Counted from the first letter of the stretch, positions 18,854 through 27,583 are shown. The stretch is DNA of 64,000 nt from Mucilaginibacter rubeus (GCF_014643835.1 NZ_BMKD01000001.1:310001-374000); one strand, 5' to 3'. Numbers and translations: made by a program. Notes: generated by a model from the sequence alone, not told the origin.

Positions 18854-20038
18854 ATGGCAATTATCCTTTTTGACGATAACGCACACCATACGCTGTTACC
18901 GCTTACCTATACCCGGCCGGTTGCCGATCTTCGTATCGGGATACTCACCATTGCCGAAAAATGGGCCAGGCATTTAAAAAGCGCTTATTCTTTTCAAACG
19001 CTTGATTACCTAAAGATTAAGTTCCCGGTAAATATTGAAGCTGATAACGTCTTTATCAATGGCGCTGTATGTCCGGATGAAAACCTGGTTGAAGCAATTG
19101 ATAAACTGCAAACCGGGCAGGCGCTTAAATACAACGACCAGTTGATAGCCGTTAAACTTAATGCCGCGGATGCGGAAAGCTTTGATGTTAATGCTGATTT
19201 TGGCGATGTGGCAAGCTATTATAGCCTTTTTGTATCGATCAAATACCCTGAAGATATTTTCAGGAAGAATGACATTGAGCTTCGTAAAGATTTTCAACTG
19301 CTTACTAAAGGACGAACAAGCGCGGCTATAAGTTCAACTAACATTGTTATAGGCGACGATTTTTTTGCTGAAGAAGGTGCTGTTGCCGAATGTTCGACAT
19401 TTAACACAACTAACGGACCGATTTACCTGTCGGCTAATACCGAAATTTGGGAAGGTACCCATATCCGCGGGCCATTTGCCATTTGCGAACATTCGCAGGT
19501 GAAAATGGGGACTAAGATTTATGGTGCTACCACCGTTGGGCCGTATTGCCGGGTTGGGGGCGAAATAAATAATTCGGTAATTTGGGGATATTCCTCAAAA
19601 GGTCACGAAGGCTACCTGGGCAACTCGGTTTTAGGCGAATGGTGTAATATCGGCGCTGATACAAATAATTCCAACCTGAAGAATAACTACGCCGAAGTAA
19701 AACTTTGGGATTACAGTACACAACGTTTCCGTAAAACGGGCCTCCAATTCTGCGGCCTCATTATGGCCGATCATGCAAAAAGCGGGATCAATACCATGTT
19801 TAATACCGGTACAGTAGTAGGGGTAGGGGCCAATGTTTTTGGGGCAGGTTTTCCGCGTAACTTTGTGCCCGACTTTTCATGGGGAGGCGCGCAGGGCTTC
19901 GAAGTTTATTTGATCAATAAAATGTTTGAAACCGCCCAGAAAGTATTCGACCGCCGCGATCACCGTGATTTTGATGAAATCGAACAGAATTTATTAACAG
20001 CCATATTTGAACAGACAGAGAAGTATAGGCAGTTTTGA
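18854..20038 (+). CDS. GlmU-like putative sugar nucleotidyltransferase
   Basis: A 394-residue protein. Start set at ATG 18854 (MAIILFDDNAHHTLLPLTYT); the frame continues to 18737, but that part overlaps rpmE2. The N-terminal TRPVADLRIGILTIAEKW resembles a degenerate nucleotidyltransferase domain. From about residue 180 a left-handed beta-helix of hexapeptide repeats follows (IYLSANTEIWEGTHIRGPF, IYGATTVGPYCRVGG, SVLGEWCNIGADTNNSNL), as in GlmU acyltransferases. Bacteroidota carry this protein widely next to tpiA; its substrate is not settled. It is followed by tpiA after 116 bases that hold an inverted repeat. Confidence 0.82.
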   Translation: MAIILFDDNAHHTLLPLTYTRPVADLRIGILTIAEKWARHLKSAYSFQTLDYLKIKFPVNIEADNVFINGAVCPDENLVEAIDKLQTGQALKYNDQLIAVKLNAADAESFDVNADFGDVASYYSLFVSIKYPEDIFRKNDIELRKDFQLLTKGRTSAAISSTNIVIGDDFFAEEGAVAECSTFNTTNGPIYLSANTEIWEGTHIRGPFAICEHSQVKMGTKIYGATTVGPYCRVGGEINNSVIWGYSSKGHEGYLGNSVLGEWCNIGADTNNSNLKNNYAEVKLWDYSTQRFRKTGLQFCGLIMADHAKSGINTMFNTGTVVGVGANVFGAGFPRNFVPDFSWGGAQGFEVYLINKMFETAQKVFDRRDHRDFDEIEQNLLTAIFEQTEKYRQF

Positions 20039-20043
20039 TTTTT

Positions 20044-20130
20044 GTGAGTGGTTGATTAGGTGAGTGGGGTAATATCACCATTTAATTGAACTTTATGAAC
20101 TACTCACCTAATCAACCCAATCAACCATTC
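20044..20130. repeat. Intergenic inverted repeat built of GGTTGATTAG words
   Basis: Arm ggttgattaggtgagt (20050-20065) is matched exactly by its reverse complement (20102-20117), and a second partial copy follows to 20130. It forms a 16-bp stem with a long loop between the nucleotidyltransferase and tpiA. Confidence 0.7.
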
Positions 20131-20154
20131 ACTAATAAATAAAATAATAAAATC

Positions 20155-20919
20155 ATGAGAAAGAAAATCGTTGCCGGAAACTGGAAAATGAACCTTGATT
20201 ACAATGAAGGTTTAGCTTTATTTTCAGAGATCATCAACATGGTAAAAGATGAGGCTACCGGCACGCAGGAAGCAGTGATCTGCAGTCCGTTCATCCACAT
20301 TCATAGCCTGGTGCAATTGTCAAAAGGTTATAGCAAAATTGCTGTTGGCGCACAAAATGCCCACCAGGAAGAAAAAGGTGCTTACACAGGTGAGATCTCT
20401 GCTAAGATGATTAAATCTACCGGTGCTGCTTATGTGATCGTTGGCCACTCAGAACGCCGCCAGTATTTTGGCGAAACCAATTCTTTGCTTGCCAAAAAAA
20501 CGGATACTGCTTTAAAAAATGATCTTCGCCCTATCTTCTGCATTGGCGAAACTTTGCAGGAGCGTGAAGCCAATACACATTTTGATGTGATCAAAACTCA
20601 GTTGGTAGATGGCATCTTTCACCTTGATGCTGAAGCTTTTGCCAAATTGGTTATCGCTTACGAACCGGTTTGGGCTATTGGTACAGGTGTAACTGCTACA
20701 TCAGCACAAGCTCAGGAAATTCACGAGTTCATCCGTAAAGAAATTGCCACTAAATATAGCCAGGAAGTTGCCGATGCTACTACCATTTTATACGGCGGTA
20801 GCTGCAACCCAACCAATGCTGCCGAACTGTTTGCTCAGCCTGATATTGATGGCGGCCTTATCGGTGGTGCTTCCCTGAAATCGCGCGACTTTACAGATAT
20901 CGTTAAAACATTTAATTAA
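20155..20919 (+). CDS. tpiA: Triosephosphate isomerase
   Basis: A 254-residue glycolytic TIM-barrel enzyme interconverting dihydroxyacetone phosphate and glyceraldehyde 3-phosphate. Substrate-binding Asn/Lys are in AGNWKMN, catalytic His in VIVGHSERR, catalytic Glu in IAYEPVWAIGTG, and the phosphate loop is in ILYGGSCNPTNA and GGLIGGASL. Length is normal. The same direction as prmA and the small membrane protein, but separated by repeat-bearing spacers. Confidence 0.97.
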   Translation: MRKKIVAGNWKMNLDYNEGLALFSEIINMVKDEATGTQEAVICSPFIHIHSLVQLSKGYSKIAVGAQNAHQEEKGAYTGEISAKMIKSTGAAYVIVGHSERRQYFGETNSLLAKKTDTALKNDLRPIFCIGETLQEREANTHFDVIKTQLVDGIFHLDAEAFAKLVIAYEPVWAIGTGVTATSAQAQEIHEFIRKEIATKYSQEVADATTILYGGSCNPTNAAELFAQPDIDGGLIGGASLKSRDFTDIVKTFN

Positions 20920-20923
20920 TATT

Positions 20924-21045
20924 AGATATGAGATTTTAGATATGAGATCTGAGAAAATGCCCAAACTTAATTTCAAACAGAAAGAGGGTTTGTGCTGTTT
21001 ACAAAAAAGTAAACTCTCAAATCTCATATCTCACGTCTCAAATCT
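20924..21045. repeat. Intergenic inverted repeat built of AGATATGAG words
   Basis: agatatgagat occurs at 20924 and again at 20937; the reverse complement atctcatatct is at 21021-21031, with further tctcaaatct words on each side. It occupies most of the gap between tpiA and the next gene. Confidence 0.65.
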
Positions 21046-21054
21046 AACAGAAGC

Positions 21055-21522
21055 ATGAAGCTTTTAAAAGTTCTTTTACCCGTTTTGGTCGACTTTGGCG
21101 TATTTTGGGCGGTTGTATATCTCAATATGCCCGATCACCCTATGCGCATTGGCGAAATTGGTAACGGTAACCTGTACAGCCTCATGGCCTACTTCAGCCT
21201 TTTTTGGCCCTTATTGCTTGCAGATGGAATCCTCACCCAGTACCTGATCATCATACCACTTTGGAATTGGGTTAAACATAAAGGAGCTTCGGCGCGCTTT
21301 ATTGCCGGAGCCTGCATTGCCCTGGTTTGTATATTATTTGCCGGGGCCCTAAGCTATATTATATGGTTGCCCGAGGATGGATATAGCCCCCTGTTTAGTT
21401 TTTGGTGGTATATGACCGAAATACAAGCTGTTTACTGGATTGTTAACTTTGTTGTACTGTATTTACTCGACAGGAAGAGGACAAGCGATAGCGAGCCGGT
21501 TGAACCCGCAGTTGCAGCTTAA
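21055..21522 (+). CDS. Small integral membrane protein, function unknown
   Basis: A 155-residue protein with about four hydrophobic segments: residues 5-25, 45-70, 80-105 and 120-145. No motif that I recognise. It lies between tpiA and prmA on the same strand, 55 bases before the prmA ATG, and may be cotranscribed with prmA. Confidence 0.65.
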   Translation: MKLLKVLLPVLVDFGVFWAVVYLNMPDHPMRIGEIGNGNLYSLMAYFSLFWPLLLADGILTQYLIIIPLWNWVKHKGASARFIAGACIALVCILFAGALSYIIWLPEDGYSPLFSFWWYMTEIQAVYWIVNFVVLYLLDRKRTSDSEPVEPAVAA

Positions 21523-21577
21523 ATTCTCTGCCGGCCGACCGGATTTCTGGTGTGGGTTAACAACGAAAAAAATCAAA

Positions 21578-22414
21578 ATGAATTACTACGAATTATTTTT
21601 TACTACCATCACCACCGAAGATTACCAGCAGGACCTGCTGATAAATGCTTTGGGTGAGATAGGTTTTGATACTTTTGAAGAGCTTGAGCTTGGCTTTAAA
21701 GCTTATATTCCAGAAGGTGTTTTTGACCAGCAGGCGCTTGATGAGCAATTATTACCCTATAAAGATTTGTTCACTTTTAGTTACGAGATAACACTCATTC
21801 CGCAGAAAAATTGGAACGAGGTGTGGGAAAGTAATTTTGAACCTATAGAGATAGGGGATAAGATTTATGTACGGGCAACCTTTCATGAACCTAAACCCGA
21901 GTTTGAATATGAGATAGTGATTGATCCCAAAATGGCATTTGGCACCGGGCATCATCAAACCACAGCTATGATGCTGGGGCTGATGCTTGAAAATGAATTT
22001 GCCGGTAAAAAAGTGCTTGACATGGGATGCGGTACGGGGATCCTTGCTATTATGGCAGCCAAACTGGGTGCCGACGATATCACCGCCATTGATTACGACC
22101 CGGTTTGTTATGAAAGCACTATCGAAAATTCGGCTTTGAATAATGTGGGCAATATCAAACCACTTTGCGGGTCAAAAGAAGTTATCCCGGATGAGCAATA
22201 TGATACCATCCTGGCCAACATCAACCGGAATATTCTTATCGACCAGATGCCGCGTTATGCTGAAGCGTTAAAGACCGATGGCGAGATTTACTTCAGTGGT
22301 TTCTATGAGTCGCCCGACCTGGATATCATTACCGACGAAGCCCGCAAATACGGCCTGAAATACATTACCCATAAAAAAGATAAAGAATGGGTGGCTGCTA
22401 AGTTTATAAAGTAA
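21578..22414 (+). CDS. prmA: Ribosomal protein L11 methyltransferase
   Basis: A 278-residue SAM-dependent enzyme that trimethylates L11. Start at 21578 (MNYYELFFTT); the longer open frame back to 21440 overlaps the preceding gene and is not conserved-looking. Motif I is VLDMGCGTGILAIMAAKLGA; FGTGHHQTTAMML precedes it, as is typical of PrmA; DTILANINRNILI is the family NIxA-like motif. The stop is followed by hairpins that separate it from the convergent NAD(P)-binding gene. Confidence 0.92.
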   Translation: MNYYELFFTTITTEDYQQDLLINALGEIGFDTFEELELGFKAYIPEGVFDQQALDEQLLPYKDLFTFSYEITLIPQKNWNEVWESNFEPIEIGDKIYVRATFHEPKPEFEYEIVIDPKMAFGTGHHQTTAMMLGLMLENEFAGKKVLDMGCGTGILAIMAAKLGADDITAIDYDPVCYESTIENSALNNVGNIKPLCGSKEVIPDEQYDTILANINRNILIDQMPRYAEALKTDGEIYFSGFYESPDLDIITDEARKYGLKYITHKKDKEWVAAKFIK

Positions 22415-22426
22415 ACCCCACCCAAA

Positions 22427-22490
22427 CCCTCCCCTAAAGGGAGAGGGCTTAAGAAGAACGCTTTTAAAAGTCTCCCCCTTTAGGGGGAGA
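22427..22490. terminator. Twin GC-rich hairpins between convergent genes
   Basis: A first imperfect hairpin (ccctcccc / gggagaggg, 22427-22447) is followed by a second with 9-bp perfect arms tctccccct / agggggaga (22471-22490). They lie between prmA and the minus-strand gene and probably terminate both. Confidence 0.6.
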
Positions 22491-22501
22491 TTTAGAGGGG
22501 G

Positions 22502-23143
22502 CTAATACCCTACAGTAAACCTTCTTTTCACAAACTGGTTGTTTTCCAGTTCATCCAATATAGCAACTGCCAAATCTTCTACTGAAATTTCGTGTTCGTG
22601 CTTATCATTAAACACAGGCTCATCTGTACCGGTGCGGTATACACCTGTGCGGGTGCCGGGATGCAGGTGTATGGCCGGGCTCAGGAAGGTCCAGTCTAAA
22701 TCTTCTTCTTTTTTGATAATGTTCAGATAGTCGCGGGCCGCTGTGGCGCCTGTTTTCCATTCGGCAGGGAATTGAGGGCTGTCAACTAATTGTACGCCCG
22801 GAGCAATAAAAAGGCTGCCTGCACCGCCTACAACCAACAGGCGGCTTACACCAGCTTGTTTAGTGGCCTGTTGTATAGCCTCCGACCCTTTAATAAAATC
22901 ATTGTACAGGTTAGGGTTACCCCAGCCGGCGTTAAATGAGTTTACAACAGCATCATGCCCTTTCAATTTTTCGGTTAACTCATCAACGTTATATACATCG
23001 GCAGTTTTGAGTGTTAATTTAGGGTTTTCAATATCTGTTTTCGGGTTACGGGCTATGGCAGTTACCTCGTATCCACGTTGTAATGCTTCGTTTAAAACAG
23101 CTTTGCCTACAAAACCGGTGGCTCCAATTAATGCGATTTTCAT
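22502..23143 (-). CDS. NAD(P)-binding NmrA/YwnB-like protein
   Basis: A 213-residue atypical SDR with the N-terminal dinucleotide site IALIGATGFVGKAVLNEAL and VVGGAGSLFIAPG. It resembles Bacillus subtilis YwnB, an NAD(P)H-binding protein encoded beside an Rrf2-type regulator (YwnA). Here too the neighbour is an Rrf2 regulator, 54 bases upstream on the same strand, and both genes carry the same TGTAA-N9-TTACA operator. Repression by that regulator, with a role in reactive-electrophile or redox stress, is inferred. Confidence 0.82.
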   Translation of the reverse strand: MKIALIGATGFVGKAVLNEALQRGYEVTAIARNPKTDIENPKLTLKTADVYNVDELTEKLKGHDAVVNSFNAGWGNPNLYNDFIKGSEAIQQATKQAGVSRLLVVGGAGSLFIAPGVQLVDSPQFPAEWKTGATAARDYLNIIKKEEDLDWTFLSPAIHLHPGTRTGVYRTGTDEPVFNDKHEHEISVEDLAVAILDELENNQFVKRRFTVGY

Positions 23144-23160
23144 TGTTTTTGCTTTTATAT

Positions 23161-23179
23161 TGTAATTAAATTTGTTACA
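23161..23179. promoter_or_regulatory. Operator TGTAA-N9-TTACA upstream of the YwnB-like gene
   Basis: This inverted repeat lies 18 bases upstream of the ATG at 23143, just downstream of the Rrf2 stop. It has the same half-sites and the same 9-base spacing as the site upstream of the Rrf2 gene. Confidence 0.6.
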
Positions 23180-23196
23180 GTTTGTTTTAAATTTTT

Positions 23197-23604
23197 TTAA
23201 TCAAATTGATTTACAAAATCAAAAATGGTTATGGTGCTTAGTTTTTTGATAATGGCTGCTTCAACCTCATCGGCCAAATGATCAAGGTGAGCTCCAATTT
23301 GCTTACCGACAGGGCAGGCAGGGTTGGGCTTATTTTTAGCCTGGCCTAAAGCCGGCGGCAGTTTTACTGCCTTATAAACATCTGCAAAGGTGATTTTTTG
23401 AGGGGGGAGGGCAAGGCTATAACCGCCGGTTTTACCTTCCTTGCTTTCAATAAGCCCGCAGGCGCGTAATTTGCGCATTTCTTTACGTACCAGAACAGGG
23501 TTTACATTCATACTGCCGGCAACATAGTCAGACGATAATAGCTCGCCCGGCTGTTTGCAAAGCAGGGTTAATACATGGGTTGCTATTTGAAATTGTCCGT
23601 TCAT
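23197..23604 (-). CDS. Rrf2 family transcriptional regulator
   Basis: A 135-residue winged-helix regulator: MNGQFQIATHVLTLL, the recognition region NVNPVLVRKEMRKLRACG and the wing KEGKTGGYSLA. It lacks the three closely spaced cysteines that hold the cluster in IscR; it has Cys16, Cys49 and Cys97, the last in NPACPVG. That pattern is nearer to thiol-based members such as YwnA or HypR. An 8-bp-arm palindrome (23609-23629) directly upstream of its ATG suggests autorepression. Confidence 0.88.
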   Translation of the reverse strand: MNGQFQIATHVLTLLCKQPGELLSSDYVAGSMNVNPVLVRKEMRKLRACGLIESKEGKTGGYSLALPPQKITFADVYKAVKLPPALGQAKNKPNPACPVGKQIGAHLDHLADEVEAAIIKKLSTITIFDFVNQFD

Positions 23605-23608
23605 TTAT

Positions 23609-23629
23609 CTGTAATAAAAAATATTACAG
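23609..23629. promoter_or_regulatory. Rrf2 autoregulatory operator
   Basis: ctgtaata-AAAAA-tattacag is a perfect palindrome with 8-base arms, 4 bases upstream of the Rrf2 ATG. The core TGTAA-N9-TTACA is shared with 23161-23179. Confidence 0.65.
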
Positions 23630-23914
23630 TACAAAAATGAAATTTTAATTTTAAAAAGAAGAATTTTTTGCGCTTTTTTGCGCACTAAATTACAATGGGA
23701 TGAAAATCCAGACCTAAATTACTCGAAAAAAATACCGTGTAGCAGGTATGTTTTAGAATGATTTATTTGCTTTAATTTAAGGGATTTGCCAATCGCAATA
23801 ATTAACTACACTTTAAAATAAAAAATTACGCAAATTAGTTGATAATTAGCGTGATAATAAATATTATTGTAAAGTAATTAACTTTTGCGAAACCTACACT
23901 ATTAATTTAACCAA
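23630..23914. other. Divergent AT-rich spacer between Rrf2 and XRE genes
   Basis: Besides the Rrf2 operator at its left end I see no repeat, hairpin or ORF. TATTATTG near 23864 may act as the -7 region of the XRE gene. Confidence 0.35.
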
Positions 23915-24256
23915 ATGAAAACTCTCGGAAAAAAAATCAGATTATTACGTCATCAAAAGGGGTGGAGCCAGGAGGATGTTGCAAAGAGATTGGATATTTC
24001 AATTCCTGCTTTCTCAAAGATTGAAACAGGGATCACAGATATTAATTTATCAAGGCTTGAGCAGATAGCAAACCTGTTTGAAATGTCAGTAGTTCAGTTG
24101 CTTACATTTAATGATACCGAACAGGATCAGAAATTTGTTAACGAGCTTGAAACCGTTAACAAACGCTTAATGGACCGTGAAACTGAAGTAATCGATTTGC
24201 AGAAAAAAGTAATTGAGCTATTTGAAGAACTTCGACATTCAAAAGTAACCGCATAA
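23915..24256 (+). CDS. XRE-family helix-turn-helix regulator with C-terminal coiled coil
   Basis: A 113-residue protein. Residues 6-62 are a Cro/CI-type HTH (IRLLRHQKGWSQEDVAKRLD, then ISIPAFSKIETGITDINLSRL). Residues 72-110 are a heptad-rich helix (ELETVNKRLMDRETEVIDLQ) that probably dimerises. This small architecture is common in Bacteroidota; targets are unknown. It stands alone, convergent to the next gene. Confidence 0.85.
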   Translation: MKTLGKKIRLLRHQKGWSQEDVAKRLDISIPAFSKIETGITDINLSRLEQIANLFEMSVVQLLTFNDTEQDQKFVNELETVNKRLMDRETEVIDLQKKVIELFEELRHSKVTA

Positions 24257-24263
24257 TTTGGTG

Positions 24264-24280
24264 GCCCGGTTTGGCCGGGC
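24264..24280. terminator. GC-rich hairpin between convergent genes
   Basis: Six-base arms gcccgg / ccgggc around a 5-base loop lie between the XRE stop and the stop codon of the minus-strand gene. Confidence 0.55.
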
Positions 24281-25401
24281 TAATCAAAAATGTAACGCAT
24301 TGTTAAATGCTTTTTGCCAAATGTAGCACCAACTGCTTCGTGGATGGCTATCATTTTGTCGTTAAAATCGCCTACCCAGGATAGTTCAAGCTCATCATAA
24401 CGCTTGAGAGGCAATACATATTCCTTTAATTTTATAAACATCGCCGATTCGAGGCCGTGCTTCTGGTACTTTTGTTTCGTGCCCATCACAATAGCCCGCA
24501 TGCGGGATACCCCTTTCCAGCGGTAGTATAAAAATTTAAGTTTACCTATCAGGTCCAGTTTGCCGTTTAGCGGTTTAAGCATCTGGTTGGCATCGGGTAA
24601 AATGATCATAAAAGATGCTGGTTCATCATCTACATAGGCAAACCAGATCAATTTTTCGTCCATCAGGGGCTTCATTTTTTCGAAGCTTTCCATGATCGTA
24701 TCGTATGTGATAGGAACAAAGTTTTCAAAATCTTTCCATCCATCGTTATAAACCTCAATAAAATCAGCTGCGAATTTTTCTATTTTTTTTATTTCAAAGT
24801 GCCTGAAATCGTATCCGGGCTTTTTTGCTACCCAATTAGCTATTTTGGTAAATCGCTCGGGGAAAGGTTTATGAGCGTCAACATGGTTAGTGATCTGCGC
24901 GTACTGGGTTTTAAAGCCGTACTCATCAAAAAAGGCCTGGTAATACGGATGATTATAGTTCATTCCATAAGAGGGAGGAGTGAAGCCTTCAACCAGCAAG
25001 CCCCAAAAGTTGTCGTTTTCGCCAAAGTTGATGGGGCCGTCCATGGCTTTCATGCCGTTTTCCCTAAGCCAGTTTCTCGCGGTATCAAATAAAAGAAAGG
25101 CAGCTTCTTTGTTATCGGTACACTCAAAAAAACCCATGCCGCCGGTTGGCTGCTCGTAATTGTATGCCTTTTTTTCATTAATAAAAGCAGCAACCCGGCC
25201 AATTAGATGGTCATTGTCATCTGTCAGGATCCAACGGGTACATTTACCATGTTGATGAAAGTTGTTTTTTGCCGGGTTAAATACAGCTTCAATATCATTA
25301 TCAAGCGGGCAAACCCAGTTATCGTCATCTTTATAAATGATGCGGGCCACATCTAAAAAAGCCTTTTTTGTTGCTTTGTCCTTTACTTCTGTTACTTTCA
25401 T
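24280..25401 (-). CDS. YghO-like N-acetyltransferase-fold protein
   Basis: A 373-residue protein resembling Escherichia coli YghO and related GNAT-like proteins. Segments include GRVAAFINEKKAYNY, GGMGFFECTDNKEAAFLLFD, MKAMDGPINFGENDNFWGLLVEGF and ELSWVGDFNDKMIAIHEAVGA, the last resembling a GNAT acetyl-CoA region. The acyl acceptor is unknown. It is followed on the same strand by the acidic protein gene after about 84 bases (transcription order right to left: YghO-like, acidic protein, scpB run in reverse). Confidence 0.75.
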   Translation of the reverse strand: MKVTEVKDKATKKAFLDVARIIYKDDDNWVCPLDNDIEAVFNPAKNNFHQHGKCTRWILTDDNDHLIGRVAAFINEKKAYNYEQPTGGMGFFECTDNKEAAFLLFDTARNWLRENGMKAMDGPINFGENDNFWGLLVEGFTPPSYGMNYNHPYYQAFFDEYGFKTQYAQITNHVDAHKPFPERFTKIANWVAKKPGYDFRHFEIKKIEKFAADFIEVYNDGWKDFENFVPITYDTIMESFEKMKPLMDEKLIWFAYVDDEPASFMIILPDANQMLKPLNGKLDLIGKLKFLYYRWKGVSRMRAIVMGTKQKYQKHGLESAMFIKLKEYVLPLKRYDELELSWVGDFNDKMIAIHEAVGATFGKKHLTMRYIFD

Positions 25402-25485
25402 TTATTGTACGCTACCGGTAGATAATAAAAAAAGCATCCAGAGGCATAGTCTGAATGCTTTGTAAATGTTATGTATTAAAAAGAA

Positions 25486-25680
25486 TTAATAGTCGTCTTC
25501 GTCGTCGTCATCGAATGACTCGTAACCCCTGCCCAGATCATCATCTAATGGTCCGTCAAAATCATCATCATCGTCATCAACTACCTTCTTTTTCACTTTT
25601 GGGTCAAACTCATCATCATCATCAGGATCATTATCTGAGTTTTCGATCTTTTTAGTGTTCGGTTTCTTTGGCGCTCCCAT
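25486..25680 (-). CDS. Small highly acidic protein
   Basis: A 64-residue low-complexity protein rich in Asp, with runs such as VDDDDDDFDGPLDDDLGRGY and a basic N-terminus MGAPKKPNTKKIEN. I know of no assigned function; similar acidic short proteins are frequent in Sphingobacteriaceae. The opposite-strand frame is His-rich only because GAT codons read as ATC/CAT, so this strand is the coding one. It lies downstream of scpB on the same strand. Confidence 0.7.
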   Translation of the reverse strand: MGAPKKPNTKKIENSDNDPDDDDEFDPKVKKKVVDDDDDDFDGPLDDDLGRGYESFDDDDEDDY

Positions 25681-25820
25681 TGTAATGGATTTTATAAATT
25701 AAACTTTGTCAATAATAATAATTAAAATCAGATAAAGAAAAGCGTTTCTAAAATCTTTTACCCTATTGATTCAATAGTAAAAATAATGAAAAATGGTTTT
25801 TTTTAAAACAGAAATTAAAA

Positions 25821-26372
25821 TTATTCTGATTGCTCGCCAATGGTGGCCGTGTTGTTTGTAAAGTCCTTAAGTTGAGGTAATTCCTCAATACTGTTAATGC
25901 CAAAATAGTCCATAAACAAAGCACTTGTACCATAAAGGATAGGTTTTCCGAGCCCTTCTGATTTGCCAATTATAGCTATTAGCTCTTTTTCGAGTAACTT
26001 TTGGATCGAATAATCGCAGTTTACACCCCTGATCTGTTCTATATCGGGCTTAGTTACGGGTTGTTTGTAGGCGATGATAGCCAGGGTTTCCAAAGCGGCC
26101 TGGCTTAGTTTTTTCTTTGACCGTTGCAGCTGCAAAAGGTTAATAACAGCATGATATTCCTTTTTAGTGAGAAATTGATAACCATTGCCAATTTTAACCA
26201 GCTCAATAGCTAAGCTATGATGCTGGTATTTTTCGTGGATCCTGCCTATAGCATCGGTTACTTCTTGTATATCAAAATCGCGCTCAAAAGCAGCCTGGAG
26301 GCAATACATGATCTCCTCCAACCGGATTGCCTGCTCTGATGCAAAAATTAGGGCCTCTATGTATTGTTCCAT
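25821..26372 (-). CDS. scpB: Segregation and condensation protein B
   Basis: A 183-residue protein with two winged-helix domains that works with ScpA and SMC in chromosome condensation. Signature: MEQYIEALIFASEQAIRLEE, LSQAALETLAIIAYKQPVTKPDIEQIRGVN and FGINSIEELPQL. No scpA is nearby. It lies downstream of mqnC on the same strand, separated by a 16-bp-arm hairpin. Confidence 0.93.
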   Translation of the reverse strand: MEQYIEALIFASEQAIRLEEIMYCLQAAFERDFDIQEVTDAIGRIHEKYQHHSLAIELVKIGNGYQFLTKKEYHAVINLLQLQRSKKKLSQAALETLAIIAYKQPVTKPDIEQIRGVNCDYSIQKLLEKELIAIIGKSEGLGKPILYGTSALFMDYFGINSIEELPQLKDFTNNTATIGEQSE

Positions 26373-26379
26373 TTTTAGT

Positions 26380-26433
26380 CAGTGGCAGTTGCAGTTTTTA
26401 GTTGCAGTTATTTTTTTACTGCAACTGCCACTG
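26380..26433. terminator. 16-bp inverted repeat between mqnC and scpB
   Basis: cagtggcagttgcagt (26380-26395) is matched exactly by actgcaactgccactg (26418-26433), with a T-rich loop. It lies between the mqnC stop and the scpB start, and may attenuate or process the transcript. Confidence 0.6.
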
Positions 26434-26444
26434 CTACTAAGGGC

Positions 26445-27569
26445 TTAATAATTTATAACCTGTTCTTCAATTTCAACGGGGATTTCGCGCCACTCGTATC
26501 GCTGGGTACGAAGCTGGGGCTCAAAGCCGGCTTCTTTTATGGATTCCTGGATGCCTTTAGCGGTAAATCTGTGAGGTGCACCGGCTGCGGATACCACGTT
26601 TTCTTCAATCATGATCGATCCAAAATCGTTGGCACCGGCGTGCAAGCAAATTTGGGCAACCTGTTTACCCACGGTAAGCCACGAAGCCTGGATATTTTTA
26701 ACGTTGGGCAGCATAATGCGGCTCAAGGCAATCATGCGGATATATTCGTCGCCGGTAACATTATTGGTAATACCGCGTACTTTACGTAAGAGGGTACCGT
26801 CATCCTGAAAAGGCCAGGGGATAAATGCTATAAAACCATAGTTGCCTTCGGGTTTTTCGGCCTGTACCTCGCGGATCCAAACCAAATGTTCAAAGCGCTC
26901 TTCAATAGTTTCAATGTGGCCAAACATCATCGTAGCTGATGTTGGCAGGTTAAGTTGGTGAGCGGCACGCATTACATCAAGCCATTCCTTACCGCCGCAT
27001 TTGCCTTTTGATATCAGGCGGCGTACGCGATCATTAAGAATCTCGGCACCGGCACCCGGTAATGAATCCAGGCCTGCTTCCTTCATTGCTCTTAGTACCT
27101 CAATATGCGGCATGCCTTCTAATTTAGCAACGTGCGCAATTTCCGGCGGACCTAATGAATGCAGTTTTAATTTCGGATAAAGCTGTTTCAGTTCGCGAAA
27201 CAGGTCGGTATAAAATTTCAGTCCCAGATCGGGGTGATGCCCGCCCTGTAACAGCAGTTGATCGCCGCCGTACCGAAATGTTTCCTCGATCTTCTTTTTA
27301 TAAGTTTCAATATCAGTAATATAGCTTTCCTCATGACCAGGACGGCGAAAGAAATTACAAAACTTGCAATTGGCTATACAAACGTTAGTAGTGTTAACAT
27401 TACGGTCAATTTGCCAGGTAACCTTACCATGCGGAACCTGTATTTTACGAAGTTCGTTGGCTGTGTACATCAACTCGGCAGTAGAGGCGTTGTTATACAG
27501 GTAAACGCCTTCTTCAAGCGTTAAAAAATCAAACCGCAACGCGCGCTGCAACAGATCGGCTGTATTCAT
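26445..27569 (-). CDS. mqnC: Cyclic dehypoxanthinyl futalosine synthase
   Basis: A 374-residue radical SAM enzyme of the futalosine route to menaquinone. The cluster motif is CIANCKFC (CxxxCxxC). LLLQGGHHPDLGLKFYTDLF, DSLPGAGAEIL, SATMMFGHIET and the ASWLTVGKQVAQICLHAGAN / EENVVSAAGA end identify MqnC rather than MqnE. Start at 27569 (MNTADLLQRALRFD); the open frame to 27659 adds an unlikely 30 residues. TATATTTG lies 6 bases before that ATG, which supports this start. Confidence 0.92.
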   Translation of the reverse strand: MNTADLLQRALRFDFLTLEEGVYLYNNASTAELMYTANELRKIQVPHGKVTWQIDRNVNTTNVCIANCKFCNFFRRPGHEESYITDIETYKKKIEETFRYGGDQLLLQGGHHPDLGLKFYTDLFRELKQLYPKLKLHSLGPPEIAHVAKLEGMPHIEVLRAMKEAGLDSLPGAGAEILNDRVRRLISKGKCGGKEWLDVMRAAHQLNLPTSATMMFGHIETIEERFEHLVWIREVQAEKPEGNYGFIAFIPWPFQDDGTLLRKVRGITNNVTGDEYIRMIALSRIMLPNVKNIQASWLTVGKQVAQICLHAGANDFGSIMIEENVVSAAGAPHRFTAKGIQESIKEAGFEPQLRTQRYEWREIPVEIEEQVINY

Positions 27570-27575
27570 ATCACG

Positions 27576-27583
27576 CAAATATA
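27576..27583 (-). promoter_or_regulatory. TAtaTTTG -7 box next to mqnC start
   Basis: Exact consensus ending 6 bases before the ATG, preceded by AACTTGCG as at iscS. This gives an extremely short or absent leader. Confidence 0.5.

Noticed and set aside
25455-25655. His-rich plus-strand frame
   Set aside because: It is the shadow of the Asp-rich small protein; the minus-strand protein has a good start and plausible composition.
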